From: JANMDN01 sp031376285
GTDB taxonomy: Bacteria > Actinomycetota > Thermoleophilia > Miltoncostaeales > Miltoncostaeaceae
DNA length: 64,000 nucleotides
Assembly: GCA_031376285.1 (NCBI GenBank)
Contig: JANMDN010000003.1
Coordinates: forward strand, 62,001 to 126,000
Direction: 5' to 3'
Of this stretch, positions 53,613 to 62,344 are shown one piece after another. Each line of letters opens with the position of its first letter. The first letter of the stretch is position 1. The translations under genes were made by a program, and so were the position numbers. A model generated the notes under the pieces. That model was not told the DNA's origin. It saw only the letters and a list, made by a program, of their open reading frames with translations, and did no database searches.

Positions 53613-54542
53613 ATGCCTCCTCGTCTCAAGGACGCGCTTCTGGGTGCGCTCGTCGCGTCCGCGGTCACCGCGACCGGGGCAAGCGCCGCCTGCCTTCCGG
53701 AGTTCGACCAGCCCGACGTCAGTCCGGGGTACAAGGTCGGTGTTGTTCAGACCGCTCAAGGCGGCGCCAAGCAGCTGAAACTTACCCGTGACATGTACCA
53801 GGTGACCTGGCAGCGGCTGGAACTGGCATCGCCGGACGAAGTTCGCGTTCTGCGCGACGCTGACCTCGCGGACCCGCAGCGCCTGGCCGATTTGAAGGTG
53901 ATCGTGCTCGCCCAGACCCGGAGTTTGAGCCCGGCCCAGCGGCGCGGCCTCCTCAACTGGGTCAAGAGCGGCGGTGGCCTCGTGAGTCTTTACCAAAGCG
54001 GTCGTGACAACGAGCGCGGTGTTTCCCTCACACCCCCTGCGGTGCCGCGAAAGGCGCCAAAGGCGTACGCGGGATGGGCGGACCTGTCGCCGGCATATGG
54101 GGCGACCGTTCTCGACGTCGGAATGCGCCAGGTGGTGATCTCGACGAGGCTGTCAAATCCCGTCGGCGAGCTTGCGGCGAAGTTCTGCGGCGCGCCACTC
54201 CCCGACTTCGTTTGGAAGCGCGACAGCTCGCCGGTCGCCATCACGGGCGAGTTCGGAACGCTGAGAGGGAGCGCGAAGCCCCTGGCGACCGTGAAAGCGG
54301 TCCGGGTCCGACCGGGAGGGCGTCCGGTTCCGCGCGGCGCAAACCTCGCATGGACGAACACCTACGGCGCAGGCCGCGTGGTCTACGTCGGCTACAACCT
54401 GATGGACGCATGGCGCAACTACACCTTCGAGACGTACTACGAAGCGAGCGACCCCGACGCCCCCGACACCACGATCGCCCTCTTCAGAGGGGCCGTTGAG
54501 TGGGCATCAGCCGTCACCGAGGTGGTCGGAGCGCCGGCCTAA
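53613..54542 (+). CDS. Secreted amidotransferase-fold protein, paralog 3 (divergent)
   Basis: The third member of the tandem set, starting 11 bp after paralog 2: LGALVASAVTATGASAAC signal peptide, VIVLAQTRSLSPAQRRGLLN, SGGGLVSLYQSGRDNE, FCGAPLPDFVWKRD and GRVVYVGYNLMDAWRNYTFE. It is the most diverged of the three; for example PDYAWRR becomes PDFVWKR and LPETKG becomes AQTRS. It is followed within 20 bp by the second copy of the dispersed palindrome. Confidence 0.7.
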   Translation: MPPRLKDALLGALVASAVTATGASAACLPEFDQPDVSPGYKVGVVQTAQGGAKQLKLTRDMYQVTWQRLELASPDEVRVLRDADLADPQRLADLKVIVLAQTRSLSPAQRRGLLNWVKSGGGLVSLYQSGRDNERGVSLTPPAVPRKAPKAYAGWADLSPAYGATVLDVGMRQVVISTRLSNPVGELAAKFCGAPLPDFVWKRDSSPVAITGEFGTLRGSAKPLATVKAVRVRPGGRPVPRGANLAWTNTYGAGRVVYVGYNLMDAWRNYTFETYYEASDPDAPDTTIALFRGAVEWASAVTEVVGAPA

Positions 54543-54902
54543 CCCGCGACCGAGGCATTTCTTGACTGTCAAGAATGGGGGTCCTGGTGACAGTCAAGCC
54601 GTCTACTTGAGCGTGAGGGTTTGCGCCTCATGGACCATCCTCGGGCCTTCGGTTGAGGACGCGCGAATGATTCCGGTCTGCGGGTGGCTTCGCCGCGGCA
54701 ATTGATGCCCGCCGGGCGGCGGAGCGGCGACGCGGCCACTGACCGAAGGTCACCGCCCGGCCGAATTCCCTGACCCGAACAAACATGACGAGCGGCCGGC
54801 CGCGGATACGATGCTTAGGGATGCCCGCTCTTCACAGGTCCTTCAATCGCAGCGCCTAACGTCGGCGGCCGTGTGTTTCGGTGTCCGGCGAGAGGAAGAC
54901 GG
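54543..54902. other. Intergenic region with palindrome copy 2
   Basis: No gene is seen. The region holds the CTTGACTGTCA palindrome (54561-54598) and, nearer the next gene, AT-rich text including TACGAT and TTAGGGAT around 54805-54820 that could contain the promoter of the SpoIID-NlpC gene. Confidence 0.5.
54561..54598. repeat. Dispersed palindrome, copy 2
   Basis: CTTGACTGTCA (54561-54571) and its complement (54588-54598) form 11-bp perfect arms with a 16-nt loop containing GGGGGTCCTGG. Loop and right arm (TCCTGGTGACAGTCAAG) are identical in copy 3. GAGCGTGAGGGTTTG follows 10 nt after the right arm. Confidence 0.82.
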
Positions 54903-56216
54903 TTGACGAACTCGATGACGTGCGGGACCTGGCCAGGCCGCCACGCCCGCGGCGCTGGCGCGGGAGGGATCGTCGTCGCGGTGGCCGCGCTCGTGGCGCT
55001 GCCGGCAGGCGCCGTGGCGGCGCCCCTCACGCGAGCGGAACTCCTGCGGGAGACCCGCTCGGGAGTCAGCGTCCAAGCCGTCGTCGCGCGCTCGTTTCCC
55101 GAGGCTCGCCTCGGCAGGATCGCGGGTTCGAGCGTGAGGGTGCTGATTGCGGACTCCGTGCCGCGCCTCGTGCTCGGTGGCCGCACGCCGTTGCAGGTAA
55201 CCGACGAGCGCTACCAGCACGTCAGGCAGGTCCCTCTCGAGGCCGATCACCGCTACGAGATCACCACCGATGCCTCGGGCTTCCTATTGAGAGACCTCGA
55301 CGCGGGCGGGCCCCCGCGTCGCCTCCGAGGCCCCGTGCGTGTCGACGCAGCGGACGCGACGAGTGGTGTTCGCGTCGCCGATCCGCTCGATCGTCGGTAT
55401 CGGGGGTCGCTTCGGCTCGTGGCCTCCCCGAAGGCGGGCATGCAGGTCGTCAACGAGGTCGACGTGGAGGGCTATTTGCGCGGGGCCGTTGCGGGCGAGC
55501 TGCCAGTTTCGTGGGGTCGGAGCGCCCCGAGTGCGCTGCGCGTCGGGGCGATCGCGTTCCGCTCACGCACGCTCGCGCGCCTTCGAGGGCGCGCCTTCGC
55601 CTACGACGTCAATGCTGAAAGCCCGCGTTACCTCGGCCTCGACGGCGAGCGCACAGCGACGAACCAGGCCGTCGAGGCAAGCGCGGGCCTGACGTTGATG
55701 ATGGACAAGCTGCCGTTTGAGGCAGCCCTGGCCGCCGCTCCGGGAGAACGACATCTCACCCTCACCGCGCAGCAGGGGAACCCAGCGCTCGTCGCCGGTG
55801 GACCGTCCCAGGTGATCAGGGGCGCCGGTCCCGACCTCGGACCGACCGCGCTACGAAACACGCTCCAGTACCTGGGGCTCTCCTACCTCTGGGGTGGCAC
55901 TTCACCGCAGACCGGGTTCGACTGCTCAGGGATGATCCAGTACGTCTATGGGCGGCTCGGCATCACGCTACCGAGAGTCGCCGAGGACCAAGCGAAGGTC
56001 GGTCAGTACGTGCCCCGTGACCAGATCCAACCAGGTGACGCCCTCTTCTTCGCCGACAGCTCGGGCTACATCCACCACGAAGGCCTCTACATCGGCGACA
56101 ACAAGATGGTCCACTCACCAAAGACGGGCGACGTCGTGAAGATCTCCGACATCACCAGCGCGTACTACACCAGCCAGTATGCGGGAGCGCGACGCTACTC
56201 ACCGTCGACCGGCTGA
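54903..56216 (+). CDS. Secreted SpoIID-like / NlpC-P60 fusion protein 2
   Basis: Paralog of the protein at 50318, 437 residues. Signal peptide (GIVVAVAALVALPAGAVAA), SpoIID-like part with VEGYLRGAVAGELP and ALRVGAIAFRSRTLARL (the key Glu is kept, other motif residues have drifted), and NlpC/P60 with Cys341 (GFDCSGMIQYVYG) and His in YIHHEGLYIG. TTG 54903 is preferred since GAGGAAG lies 4 nt upstream; GTG 54873 and ATG 54915 are in frame. The 3' end overlaps the convergent histidine kinase gene by 22 bp. Confidence 0.85.
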   Translation: MTNSMTCGTWPGRHARGAGAGGIVVAVAALVALPAGAVAAPLTRAELLRETRSGVSVQAVVARSFPEARLGRIAGSSVRVLIADSVPRLVLGGRTPLQVTDERYQHVRQVPLEADHRYEITTDASGFLLRDLDAGGPPRRLRGPVRVDAADATSGVRVADPLDRRYRGSLRLVASPKAGMQVVNEVDVEGYLRGAVAGELPVSWGRSAPSALRVGAIAFRSRTLARLRGRAFAYDVNAESPRYLGLDGERTATNQAVEASAGLTLMMDKLPFEAALAAAPGERHLTLTAQQGNPALVAGGPSQVIRGAGPDLGPTALRNTLQYLGLSYLWGGTSPQTGFDCSGMIQYVYGRLGITLPRVAEDQAKVGQYVPRDQIQPGDALFFADSSGYIHHEGLYIGDNKMVHSPKTGDVVKISDITSAYYTSQYAGARRYSPSTG

Positions 56217-57661
56217 ACGGGCGGGCTCGCCTGCCGCCGGTCGGGATCGCCGTTGGGTCGCAAGCGCGACCGGTTGCGCCGTTGCCAAGCATTCCCTAGC
56301 GAGTGAGTCGAGGGAACCGTCCTGTCGGTCGGGCGGTCGAGCGTGGGGAGGCGAAGCTCGAAGGCGTTGCCCTCCGCCACGACCACCAAGTCGAGCGCTC
56401 CACCCATCGAGACCGCGAGCTCACGCGCGATGGCGAGCCCGAGGCCGGCTCCCCTCGTGCCGTCCGTCGTCGCTCCGCGGACGAACCGCTGGAAGATCCG
56501 CTCGCGATCCTGAACCGGGATTTGCGGTCCATCGTCGACGACCCGAAGCACGGCGTTCTTCGGTCCCGCCTGTGTCGAGAGCACGACTCGGCTTCCCGGA
56601 GGCGCGTACTTCGCGGCGTTTGAGAGGAGGTTGGTCGTGATCTGACAAATCGCGTCGGAGTCGCCGACGCCGTTCGCCGCGGCGGCGTCCAGTTCGAAGG
56701 TCACGCCTCGGATCTCGAATGACCCAGCAAGCGTCCGGTGCATGTCCGCGGCGATGTCATGCAGTGCAACAGGTGTGCGACGGAGTTTCGGGGGGTCGGC
56801 CTCGTTTGAGGCGAGACGCTCGATCTGGTCGATCAGTCGCGACAGGCGAAGGACCTCCGTGTGGAGGGCCTCCATACCCGTCGCGCCAAGGTGGGCGACG
56901 CCGTCTTGCATCGCTTCGATGCGCCCCTGGATCAGCATGAGTGGCGTGCGCAGTTCGTGGGCGAGGTTCTCGGCGAGATGCCGCCGAGAGGTCTCCTGGC
57001 GATCGAGGCCTTGCGACAACTCGGTGAGCGCCGACCCCAGCGCGCGGACTTCCCGCGGACCTCCCGTCGCAACGGGAACGTTTCGAGCCCCCTCGGAAAG
57101 GCGTCGCGCGGCCTCGGAGAGTCGCCGCAGAGGCCGCGTCAGCCAGCCGGCGGCAAGGGCGCCAAAGACGAAGGCGATACCGCCCGCGCTCAGTGCGGCG
57201 ATAAGGTGGGCGTGATCAAAGGACTGGCGGAACTCAGCGTCGCCGGGAAAGCTGCCGTTGCCGGTCCGGCCGAGGACCTCGATCTTCCCAACCTGTTCCT
57301 GCGCTCCGCCGGATACCGGCGAGGTCGCGAGAACCGAGAGCGATCCGTGATCGGCAGCCGGGCGGCTCGTGTCGAGCAGGATCTTCCCGCGCTGAGTGAG
57401 GCGAAGGTCGTAGCCGGTGAGCGCGAAGTCGTGGGAGAGCGCGTCGAGCGCCTGCCGGGACCAGCGACCCCCGGCCAAACGATACTGCTCACTGGCGATC
57501 GAAACGGCGCTTTGGCTCGCGACCTCCACCCGCGCCTGGAGGTAGTCGTCGAAGGTTCGCTGCAATCCGCGGCCGGTGAGGAGGGCTGAGACCGCAACGG
57601 CGAGGGCGCTCGCGGCCATGAAGGCGCAAGCGAATTGAAACCGGAGGCCGGGGGGCCTCAC
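56195..57661 (-). CDS. Two-component sensor histidine kinase
   Basis: A 488-residue membrane kinase: two transmembrane helices (MAASALAVAVSALLTG and LIAALSAGGIAFVFGALAAG) flank an extracytoplasmic sensor of ~140 residues, then HAMP, the dimerisation helix with His235 (ENLAHELRTPLM) and the ATPase domain (TTNLLSNAAKYAPPG, VVDDGPQIP, GAGLGLAIARELA). The C-terminal ~40 residues are Arg/Pro-rich. GTG 57661 overlaps the response regulator stop by 4 bp. The signal is unknown; cell-wall genes next door are possible targets. Confidence 0.93.
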   Translation of the reverse strand: MRPPGLRFQFACAFMAASALAVAVSALLTGRGLQRTFDDYLQARVEVASQSAVSIASEQYRLAGGRWSRQALDALSHDFALTGYDLRLTQRGKILLDTSRPAADHGSLSVLATSPVSGGAQEQVGKIEVLGRTGNGSFPGDAEFRQSFDHAHLIAALSAGGIAFVFGALAAGWLTRPLRRLSEAARRLSEGARNVPVATGGPREVRALGSALTELSQGLDRQETSRRHLAENLAHELRTPLMLIQGRIEAMQDGVAHLGATGMEALHTEVLRLSRLIDQIERLASNEADPPKLRRTPVALHDIAADMHRTLAGSFEIRGVTFELDAAAANGVGDSDAICQITTNLLSNAAKYAPPGSRVVLSTQAGPKNAVLRVVDDGPQIPVQDRERIFQRFVRGATTDGTRGAGLGLAIARELAVSMGGALDLVVVAEGNAFELRLPTLDRPTDRTVPSTHSLGNAWQRRNRSRLRPNGDPDRRQASPPVQPVDGE

Positions 57662-58401
57662 GCCGGCGCGTCCTCAAACTCGTCATCGAAGCGGTACCCA
57701 ACGCCGTAGACGGTGTGCACCCAACCGCCCGAGCCAGGGCCGACGGCGTCGAGCTTGCGTCGAAGATTCTTGACGTGAACGTCGATGGTCCTCAGCAGGG
57801 TGTCGATGTCAGGCCCCTGAGCCGCTTCCAGCAGCTCGAACCTCGTGTACGCCCGCCCGGGATAGCGCGCGAGCGTCGAGAGTACGCGGAGCTCGGTCTG
57901 AGTCAACCCGAGGGGAAGGTCGTCAAGGCGCGCTTCTCGGCGGACCAAGTCGACGACCAGTCGGCCATCCGCCCGGGGCAGAACATCCGCGGTCGGGCTC
58001 GCCCCGTCGGAGCGGCGAAGGATCGCTCGAACCCGGGCGACGAGCTCCCGAGGAGAGAACGGCTTGACGAGGTAGTCATCCGCGCCGAGGGAGAGACCAC
58101 GAAGACGGTCCTCTTCGGACGACTTGGCCGTCAGCATCAGGATGGGGACATCTGACGTGCGCCGGATTCTCGTGCAGACCTCCTCACCCGGGATATCGGG
58201 CAGCCGGAGATCGAGGACCACGATGTCCGGCATCTGCGTCGCAACGGCGGCGAGCGCACGCTCGCCCGTGGCGGCGAGTCGCACGGTGAAACCTTCCTTG
58301 CCGAGGTACTGGCCTGCGAGCTCGAGGAGGCCGGGCTCATCGTCGACCACGAGCACCGAACGGCCCGCGTCAGTGCCGGTGAGCGAGACGCGCGCCGTCA
58401 T
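57658..58401 (-). CDS. OmpR/PhoB-family response regulator
   Basis: The 247-residue protein has a receiver domain (VLVVDDEPGLLELAG, phosphoacceptor Asp64 in VVLDLRLPD, Lys in YLVKPFSPREL) and a winged-helix DNA-binding domain (LTQTELRVLSTLARYPGRAY, then VHVKNLRRKLDAVG and VYGVGYRFDD). It is first in an operon with the histidine kinase. Confidence 0.94.
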   Translation of the reverse strand: MTARVSLTGTDAGRSVLVVDDEPGLLELAGQYLGKEGFTVRLAATGERALAAVATQMPDIVVLDLRLPDIPGEEVCTRIRRTSDVPILMLTAKSSEEDRLRGLSLGADDYLVKPFSPRELVARVRAILRRSDGASPTADVLPRADGRLVVDLVRREARLDDLPLGLTQTELRVLSTLARYPGRAYTRFELLEAAQGPDIDTLLRTIDVHVKNLRRKLDAVGPGSGGWVHTVYGVGYRFDDEFEDAPA

Positions 58402-58461
58402 CTCACTCCCCGGGGGACACGCCGGTGGGCGCGAGAGCCTGGTGAGCGGTCCGCCAACTCG

Positions 58462-59058
58462 TTAGCTGTTCCAGGCCTTGCGCCAGCCCTGCATCTGGTC
58501 GATCTCCTTCTGCTGCCCTGCGATGATCGCACGCGCGAGCTTCGCGAGCTCCGGTCTTGGGCTGCCGGACAGGAGCCGGTTCGCCATCTCGATCGCCGAA
58601 GCGTGGTGGGGAATCATCGCGGTGAGGAAATCACGGTCGAAGTCATCCGAAGACGTGAGCGCCTCGACTTCTCCCGACATCGATCCATGTCCGCCATCTT
58701 GCATCGTCACGGTGCCCGCCTCAACTCCGAACCAGGAGCGGTTCCATGCCTGCATCTGAGAAATCTCACCTTCCTGCGCCGACAGAATATCGCGAGCCAG
58801 GGTCTTGACCTCTGGGCGGCTCGCCTTCCCGAGCGCGAGCTGGGCCATCTCGATCGCCTGCTCGTGGTGAGGGATCATCTCCGCGATGAACTGAGCCTCA
58901 GTGAGTTTGGCCGTCGCCTCACCGGACGTCATCGAGTGATCGCCCGTCGAAGTCGCGCTCGTGGAATGGCTTGACGACGACGTCAACGCCCAAACGCCGA
59001 GCGACGCCGCAACCGCAACGGCTGCTGCCGCGATCAATCCCCAGGGCCGCATCTTCAT
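58462..59058 (-). CDS. DUF305 domain protein
   Basis: A 198-residue protein with an N-terminal membrane segment (LIAAAAVAVAASLGVWAL) and a Ser/Thr-rich linker, then a DUF305 ferritin-like helical domain with two repeats of the metal-binding-like motif IPHHEQAIEMA and IPHHASAIEMA. Family members are periplasmic or surface proteins, some near metal-resistance genes. It lies 60 bp upstream of the response regulator in the same direction, so it may be controlled by or sense for that system. Confidence 0.9.
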   Translation of the reverse strand: MKMRPWGLIAAAAVAVAASLGVWALTSSSSHSTSATSTGDHSMTSGEATAKLTEAQFIAEMIPHHEQAIEMAQLALGKASRPEVKTLARDILSAQEGEISQMQAWNRSWFGVEAGTVTMQDGGHGSMSGEVEALTSSDDFDRDFLTAMIPHHASAIEMANRLLSGSPRPELAKLARAIIAGQQKEIDQMQGWRKAWNS

Positions 59059-59417
59059 TCCATTTCACCTCGTTCTGGAACAGTCACTAACCCGAGAGTT
59101 AAGCGCCTCCCCATGGAGATCCTGTGAAGCGGGACGACATCCGGCCCCGATGAGGACTGCCTAAGCGGACTTCGCCGTCGGCGACGTGTGGCGAGCCGAC
59201 CGAGGGCGCCCTTCAGCTCGTCGGCAAGCCAGGCCGCAACGACTCCTTGACTGTCAAAACAGGCCTCCTGGTGACAGTCAAGGGATCAGGTGGAGGGTGA
59301 GAGTTTGAGGCAGCCGACGCGCTCCCTCCTGGGATGTCGGCGCACCGCCGGTGCGGCATAGACTTCCCATGGCGGGCGTCAAATGGACGGCGCCCCATCA
59401 AGGAATGGAGCGTCTCC
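59059..59417. other. Intergenic region with palindrome copy 3
   Basis: No gene is supported. It carries the third palindrome (59245-59283) and a promoter-like TAGACT at about 59357 ahead of the hypothetical gene at 59418. The DUF305 gene is divergent on the left. Confidence 0.5.
59245..59283. repeat. Dispersed palindrome, copy 3
   Basis: CCTTGACTGTCA (59245-59256) and its complement (59272-59283) form perfect 12-bp arms with a 15-nt loop. TCCTGGTGACAGTCAAG at the loop/right arm is identical to copy 2. GAGGGTGAGAGTTTGAGG follows 10 nt after the CAAG core, again like copy 2. Confidence 0.82.
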
Positions 59418-59897
59418 ATGGGCGTGAAGGATCAGTTCACCACGGAGGAATGGAAGTCGGTCTCGCACGCCCCGTTCCTTGTTTCGACGGCCATCGGCAT
59501 GGCCGACCCGAGCGGACCGTTCGGGATGATGAAGGAGGGGATAGCACTCGCCGGGGCCGTCAAGAACGCGATTCAAGGGGAGGCCGGAGAACTCGCCAAG
59601 GAGGTCGCGACGGACCTTCGTCACCATCGCCCAAGCCGCTCCGACCTCGTCGGTGAGGGTGTTCGCTCGACCGGGGAGGCGCGCACCAGCGCCATCGCCA
59701 AGCTCCGCTCGGTCGCGCGGCTGGTCGGCTCGAAGGCCGGCACGGACGCGAGCGCGTACACCACCTGGCTCGCGGGCATCGCTGGCGCCGTCGCCGAGGC
59801 CGGACGAGAAGGTGGATTCCTCGGGATCGGCGGCGAAGCCGTCTCAGACGACGAAGAGCGGGCCATCGGCGAGATTCGCACAGCGCTCGGCGCGTAG
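59418..59897 (+). CDS. Hypothetical protein
   Basis: A 159-residue protein starting MGVKDQFTTEEWKSVSHAPF, with a helical, Ala/Glu-rich body (HAPFLVSTAIGMADPSGPFG, AGIAGAVAEAGREGGFLGIG) and an acidic end (SDDEERAIGEI). No signal peptide or clear membrane segment. No family is recognised with confidence. GGAG lies 7 nt before the ATG; the frame is open to 59334. Confidence 0.7.
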   Translation: MGVKDQFTTEEWKSVSHAPFLVSTAIGMADPSGPFGMMKEGIALAGAVKNAIQGEAGELAKEVATDLRHHRPSRSDLVGEGVRSTGEARTSAIAKLRSVARLVGSKAGTDASAYTTWLAGIAGAVAEAGREGGFLGIGGEAVSDDEERAIGEIRTALGA

Positions 59898-59911
59898 GGC
59901 GGAACCGCAAA

Positions 59912-59947
59912 TCCGGAGCGCCGGACGCAATTGCCCGGCGCTCCGGA
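59912..59947. terminator. Bidirectional terminator hairpin
   Basis: A perfect 13-bp stem (59912-59924 with 59935-59947) with a 10-nt loop lies between the convergent hypothetical gene and mdh. There is no T-tract. Confidence 0.65.
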
Positions 59948-59970
59948 AGTACCTGACGTGACGCCGGGTG

Positions 59971-60957
59971 CTAGCCGAGCATCTCCGCGACGGTTTCGCG
60001 CTCTCCGACCAGCTCGTCGTTCGAGGTGCCGATTTTCTCGGCCGAGAAGTCGTCGTGAGTGAAGCTTGTGTCGACGGTGTACTCGCCGACGCCCGTCGTG
60101 CGAACCGGCATCGAGGCCCACACGTCATCGGCGAAGCCGTAGCGTCCACCTGAGGCGATGGCGATCGAGTACAGGGTGTCGCTCGGGGTGACGAGCGCCC
60201 GCACATGGTCGATCAGGGCGTTCGCCGCAGACGCCGCGCTCGAGAGCCCGCGCGCCTCGATGATCGCCGCGCCGCGCTTGCCAACCGTCGGGAGGAAGTC
60301 CCCACGGAGCCAGTCATGGTCGGAGATCACGTCGGTGACCGGCTTGCCGCCAATGGTCGCGTTCGTGAAGTCGGCAAACATCGTCGGCGAGTGGTTGCCG
60401 AAGATGATGCAGCGCTCGACATCGTTGACCGTCGCGCCAGCCTTCTGGGCAAGCTGCGTGACGGCACGGTTCTGGTCGAGACGGGTCATCGCGGTGAACC
60501 GCTCCGCGGGGAGGCGCTTCGCCTGCGAGGCGGCGATCATGCAGTTCGTGTTGCAGGGGTTACCGACGACGGCCACCCGACAATCGGCAGCCGCGACAGT
60601 GTCGATCGCCCGCCCCTGCTCGACGAAGATCTTGCCGTTGTCGCGGAGCAGGTCCGCGCGCTCCATACCCGGGCCACGCGGCTTCGAGCCAACGAGCAGG
60701 CACCAGTTGGCGTCGGCAAACGCATCGTTTGGCTTGTCGGCGAGGACCATCCCGGCAAGCAGCGGGAAGGCGCAGTCATCAAGCTCCATGGCCACGCCCC
60801 GCATGGCCTTCTGAGGTCCCTCGACGGGGATCTCGAGCAGCTGGAGGATAACGGGTTGGTCAGCACCGAACATCTGGCCGGACGCAATACGAGGAAGCAG
60901 GCTGTAGCCGATCTGACCGGCAGCTCCGGTTACGGCAACGCGAATAGGACTCTTCAA
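59971..60957 (-). CDS. mdh: Malate dehydrogenase
   Basis: The 328-residue NAD-dependent enzyme oxidises malate to oxaloacetate. It has the Rossmann motif VAVTGAAGQIGYSLL, the mobile-loop arginines in GSKPRGPGMERADLL, VGNPCNTN and the catalytic His189 in IFGNHSPTMF. It is of the two-domain 'cytosolic-type' MDH common in actinobacteria. TTG 60957 follows AAAGGG. It lies 40 bp after icd on the same strand, forming a TCA-cycle operon. Confidence 0.96.
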   Translation of the reverse strand: MKSPIRVAVTGAAGQIGYSLLPRIASGQMFGADQPVILQLLEIPVEGPQKAMRGVAMELDDCAFPLLAGMVLADKPNDAFADANWCLLVGSKPRGPGMERADLLRDNGKIFVEQGRAIDTVAAADCRVAVVGNPCNTNCMIAASQAKRLPAERFTAMTRLDQNRAVTQLAQKAGATVNDVERCIIFGNHSPTMFADFTNATIGGKPVTDVISDHDWLRGDFLPTVGKRGAAIIEARGLSSAASAANALIDHVRALVTPSDTLYSIAIASGGRYGFADDVWASMPVRTTGVGEYTVDTSFTHDDFSAEKIGTSNDELVGERETVAEMLG

Positions 60958-60997
60958 GGTTCCCTTTCGTCGGTTTTTTCGGCGTGGTCTCGGGGAC

Positions 60998-62086
60998 TCA
61001 GCCGTTCTGGAGGATCTTGACGAGCGCGTCGCCCACCTCGGCTGTGCCGATGGCGGTCGGGTCGTTGCGGTCGTCCTTCATGTCGTAGGTGACGTCTTTG
61101 CCCTCGCGAATGAGCTTCGCGATCGCGGCCTCCATGCGGTCGGCCGCGTCGGTCTCCTTGAGGTACTTGAGCATCATGACGCCTGAGAGCATCATCGCCA
61201 TCGGGTTGACCTTGTTCTGCCCGGCGTACTTCGGCGCCGAACCGTGCGTGGGCTCAAAGAGGGCGGAGTTTGCGCCGATGTTCGCGCCTGGCGCGACGCC
61301 GAGACCGCCGACGAGGCCGGCGCCAAGGTCGCTCAGGATGTCGCCGTAGAGGTTCGGAAGGACGAGCACGTCGTACAGCTCAGGTTTCTGCACGAGCTGC
61401 ATGCACATGTTGTCGACGATCCGCTCCTCGAACTCGATGTCCGGGTTCTTCTCGGCGACCTCCATCGCAACGGCGAGGAAGAGGCCATCGGTGTACTTCA
61501 TGATGTTTGCCTTGTGGACCGCGGTGACCTTCTTGCGGCCGTACTCGCGGGCGTAGTCGAAGGCGTACTGCACGATCCGCCGCGAGCCCTCCACCGAGAT
61601 CGGCTTGATCGAAATGCCGGCGTGGTCGGGTATTTTCGCGCCCGCCATCAGACGCTCGATGTCGTCTTTCAGCTCAAGCTGCTCGGGGGTGTCCTTCTCG
61701 AACTCGATGCCGGCATAGAGGTCCTCGGTGTTCTCGCGCACGATGACGATGTCGATGTTCTCGTACTTCGAGCGTACGCCCTCGTAGCTCTTGCACGGTC
61801 GTACGCAGGCATAAAGGTCGCACGCTTTACGAAGGGCGACGTTGACGCTGCGAAAACCGGTGCCCACCGGGGTCGTGATCGGGCCCTTGATGGCGATCTT
61901 GTTGGCGTTGATCGACTCGATCACCGAATCGGGAAGCGGCGTCCCTGCCGTCTTCATGATGTCGATGCCGGCCTCCTGGACGTCCCAGTCGAACTCCACT
62001 CCGGTCGCGTCGAGCACACGCCTCGTGGCATCGGCGATTTCCGGTCCGGTTCCATCGCCAGGGATAAACGTCACGCGATACGCCAC
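60998..62086 (-). CDS. Isocitrate dehydrogenase, beta-decarboxylating family
   Basis: The 362-residue protein has VTFIPGDGTGPEIA, RENTEDLYAGIE, VHKANIMKYTDGLF, NLYGDILSDLGAGL and FEPTHGSAPKYAG. These match NAD-type isocitrate dehydrogenases of the IDH3/isopropylmalate-dehydrogenase-like branch. GTG 62086 is chosen: AAGGAG lies 9 nt upstream and the family N-terminus begins there. The frame continues open for another ~490 codons antisense to sdhA, which is an artefact. NAD versus NADP use is not settled. Confidence 0.93.
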   Translation of the reverse strand: MAYRVTFIPGDGTGPEIADATRRVLDATGVEFDWDVQEAGIDIMKTAGTPLPDSVIESINANKIAIKGPITTPVGTGFRSVNVALRKACDLYACVRPCKSYEGVRSKYENIDIVIVRENTEDLYAGIEFEKDTPEQLELKDDIERLMAGAKIPDHAGISIKPISVEGSRRIVQYAFDYAREYGRKKVTAVHKANIMKYTDGLFLAVAMEVAEKNPDIEFEERIVDNMCMQLVQKPELYDVLVLPNLYGDILSDLGAGLVGGLGVAPGANIGANSALFEPTHGSAPKYAGQNKVNPMAMMLSGVMMLKYLKETDAADRMEAAIAKLIREGKDVTYDMKDDRNDPTAIGTAEVGDALVKILQNG

Positions 62087-62159
62087 GGTGCATTGCTCCT
62101 TCGTCGGGTCAAGTGGGGTACGTCCGCAGTCCTGCGGAGGCAGACCCCGAAACGGCAGC

Positions 62160-62165
62160 AGTATA
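62160..62165 (-). promoter_or_regulatory. Candidate -10 box of icd-mdh
   Basis: Reads TATACT on the minus strand, 73 bp before the GTG at 62086. A TTGGCG lies about 20 bp upstream of it, a rather long spacer. The region between icd and sdhA must hold promoters for both. Confidence 0.35.
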
Positions 62166-62344
62166 ACCCCACCCTTGCGCAGTCTCGCCAAGACCCGGGC
62201 ACCGCGCGGACGCCTGTGCGCGTCAGATGTCCCAGCGCCAGCAGGCAGCCGTACCGGCACGGTCCGATAGAGTAGAGACGCCGTGTGGCCGGCTCGCGCC
62301 CCACGCGGCGAGTTTCCCCCAGTCGACCCGAGGGAGTGCGTCCG

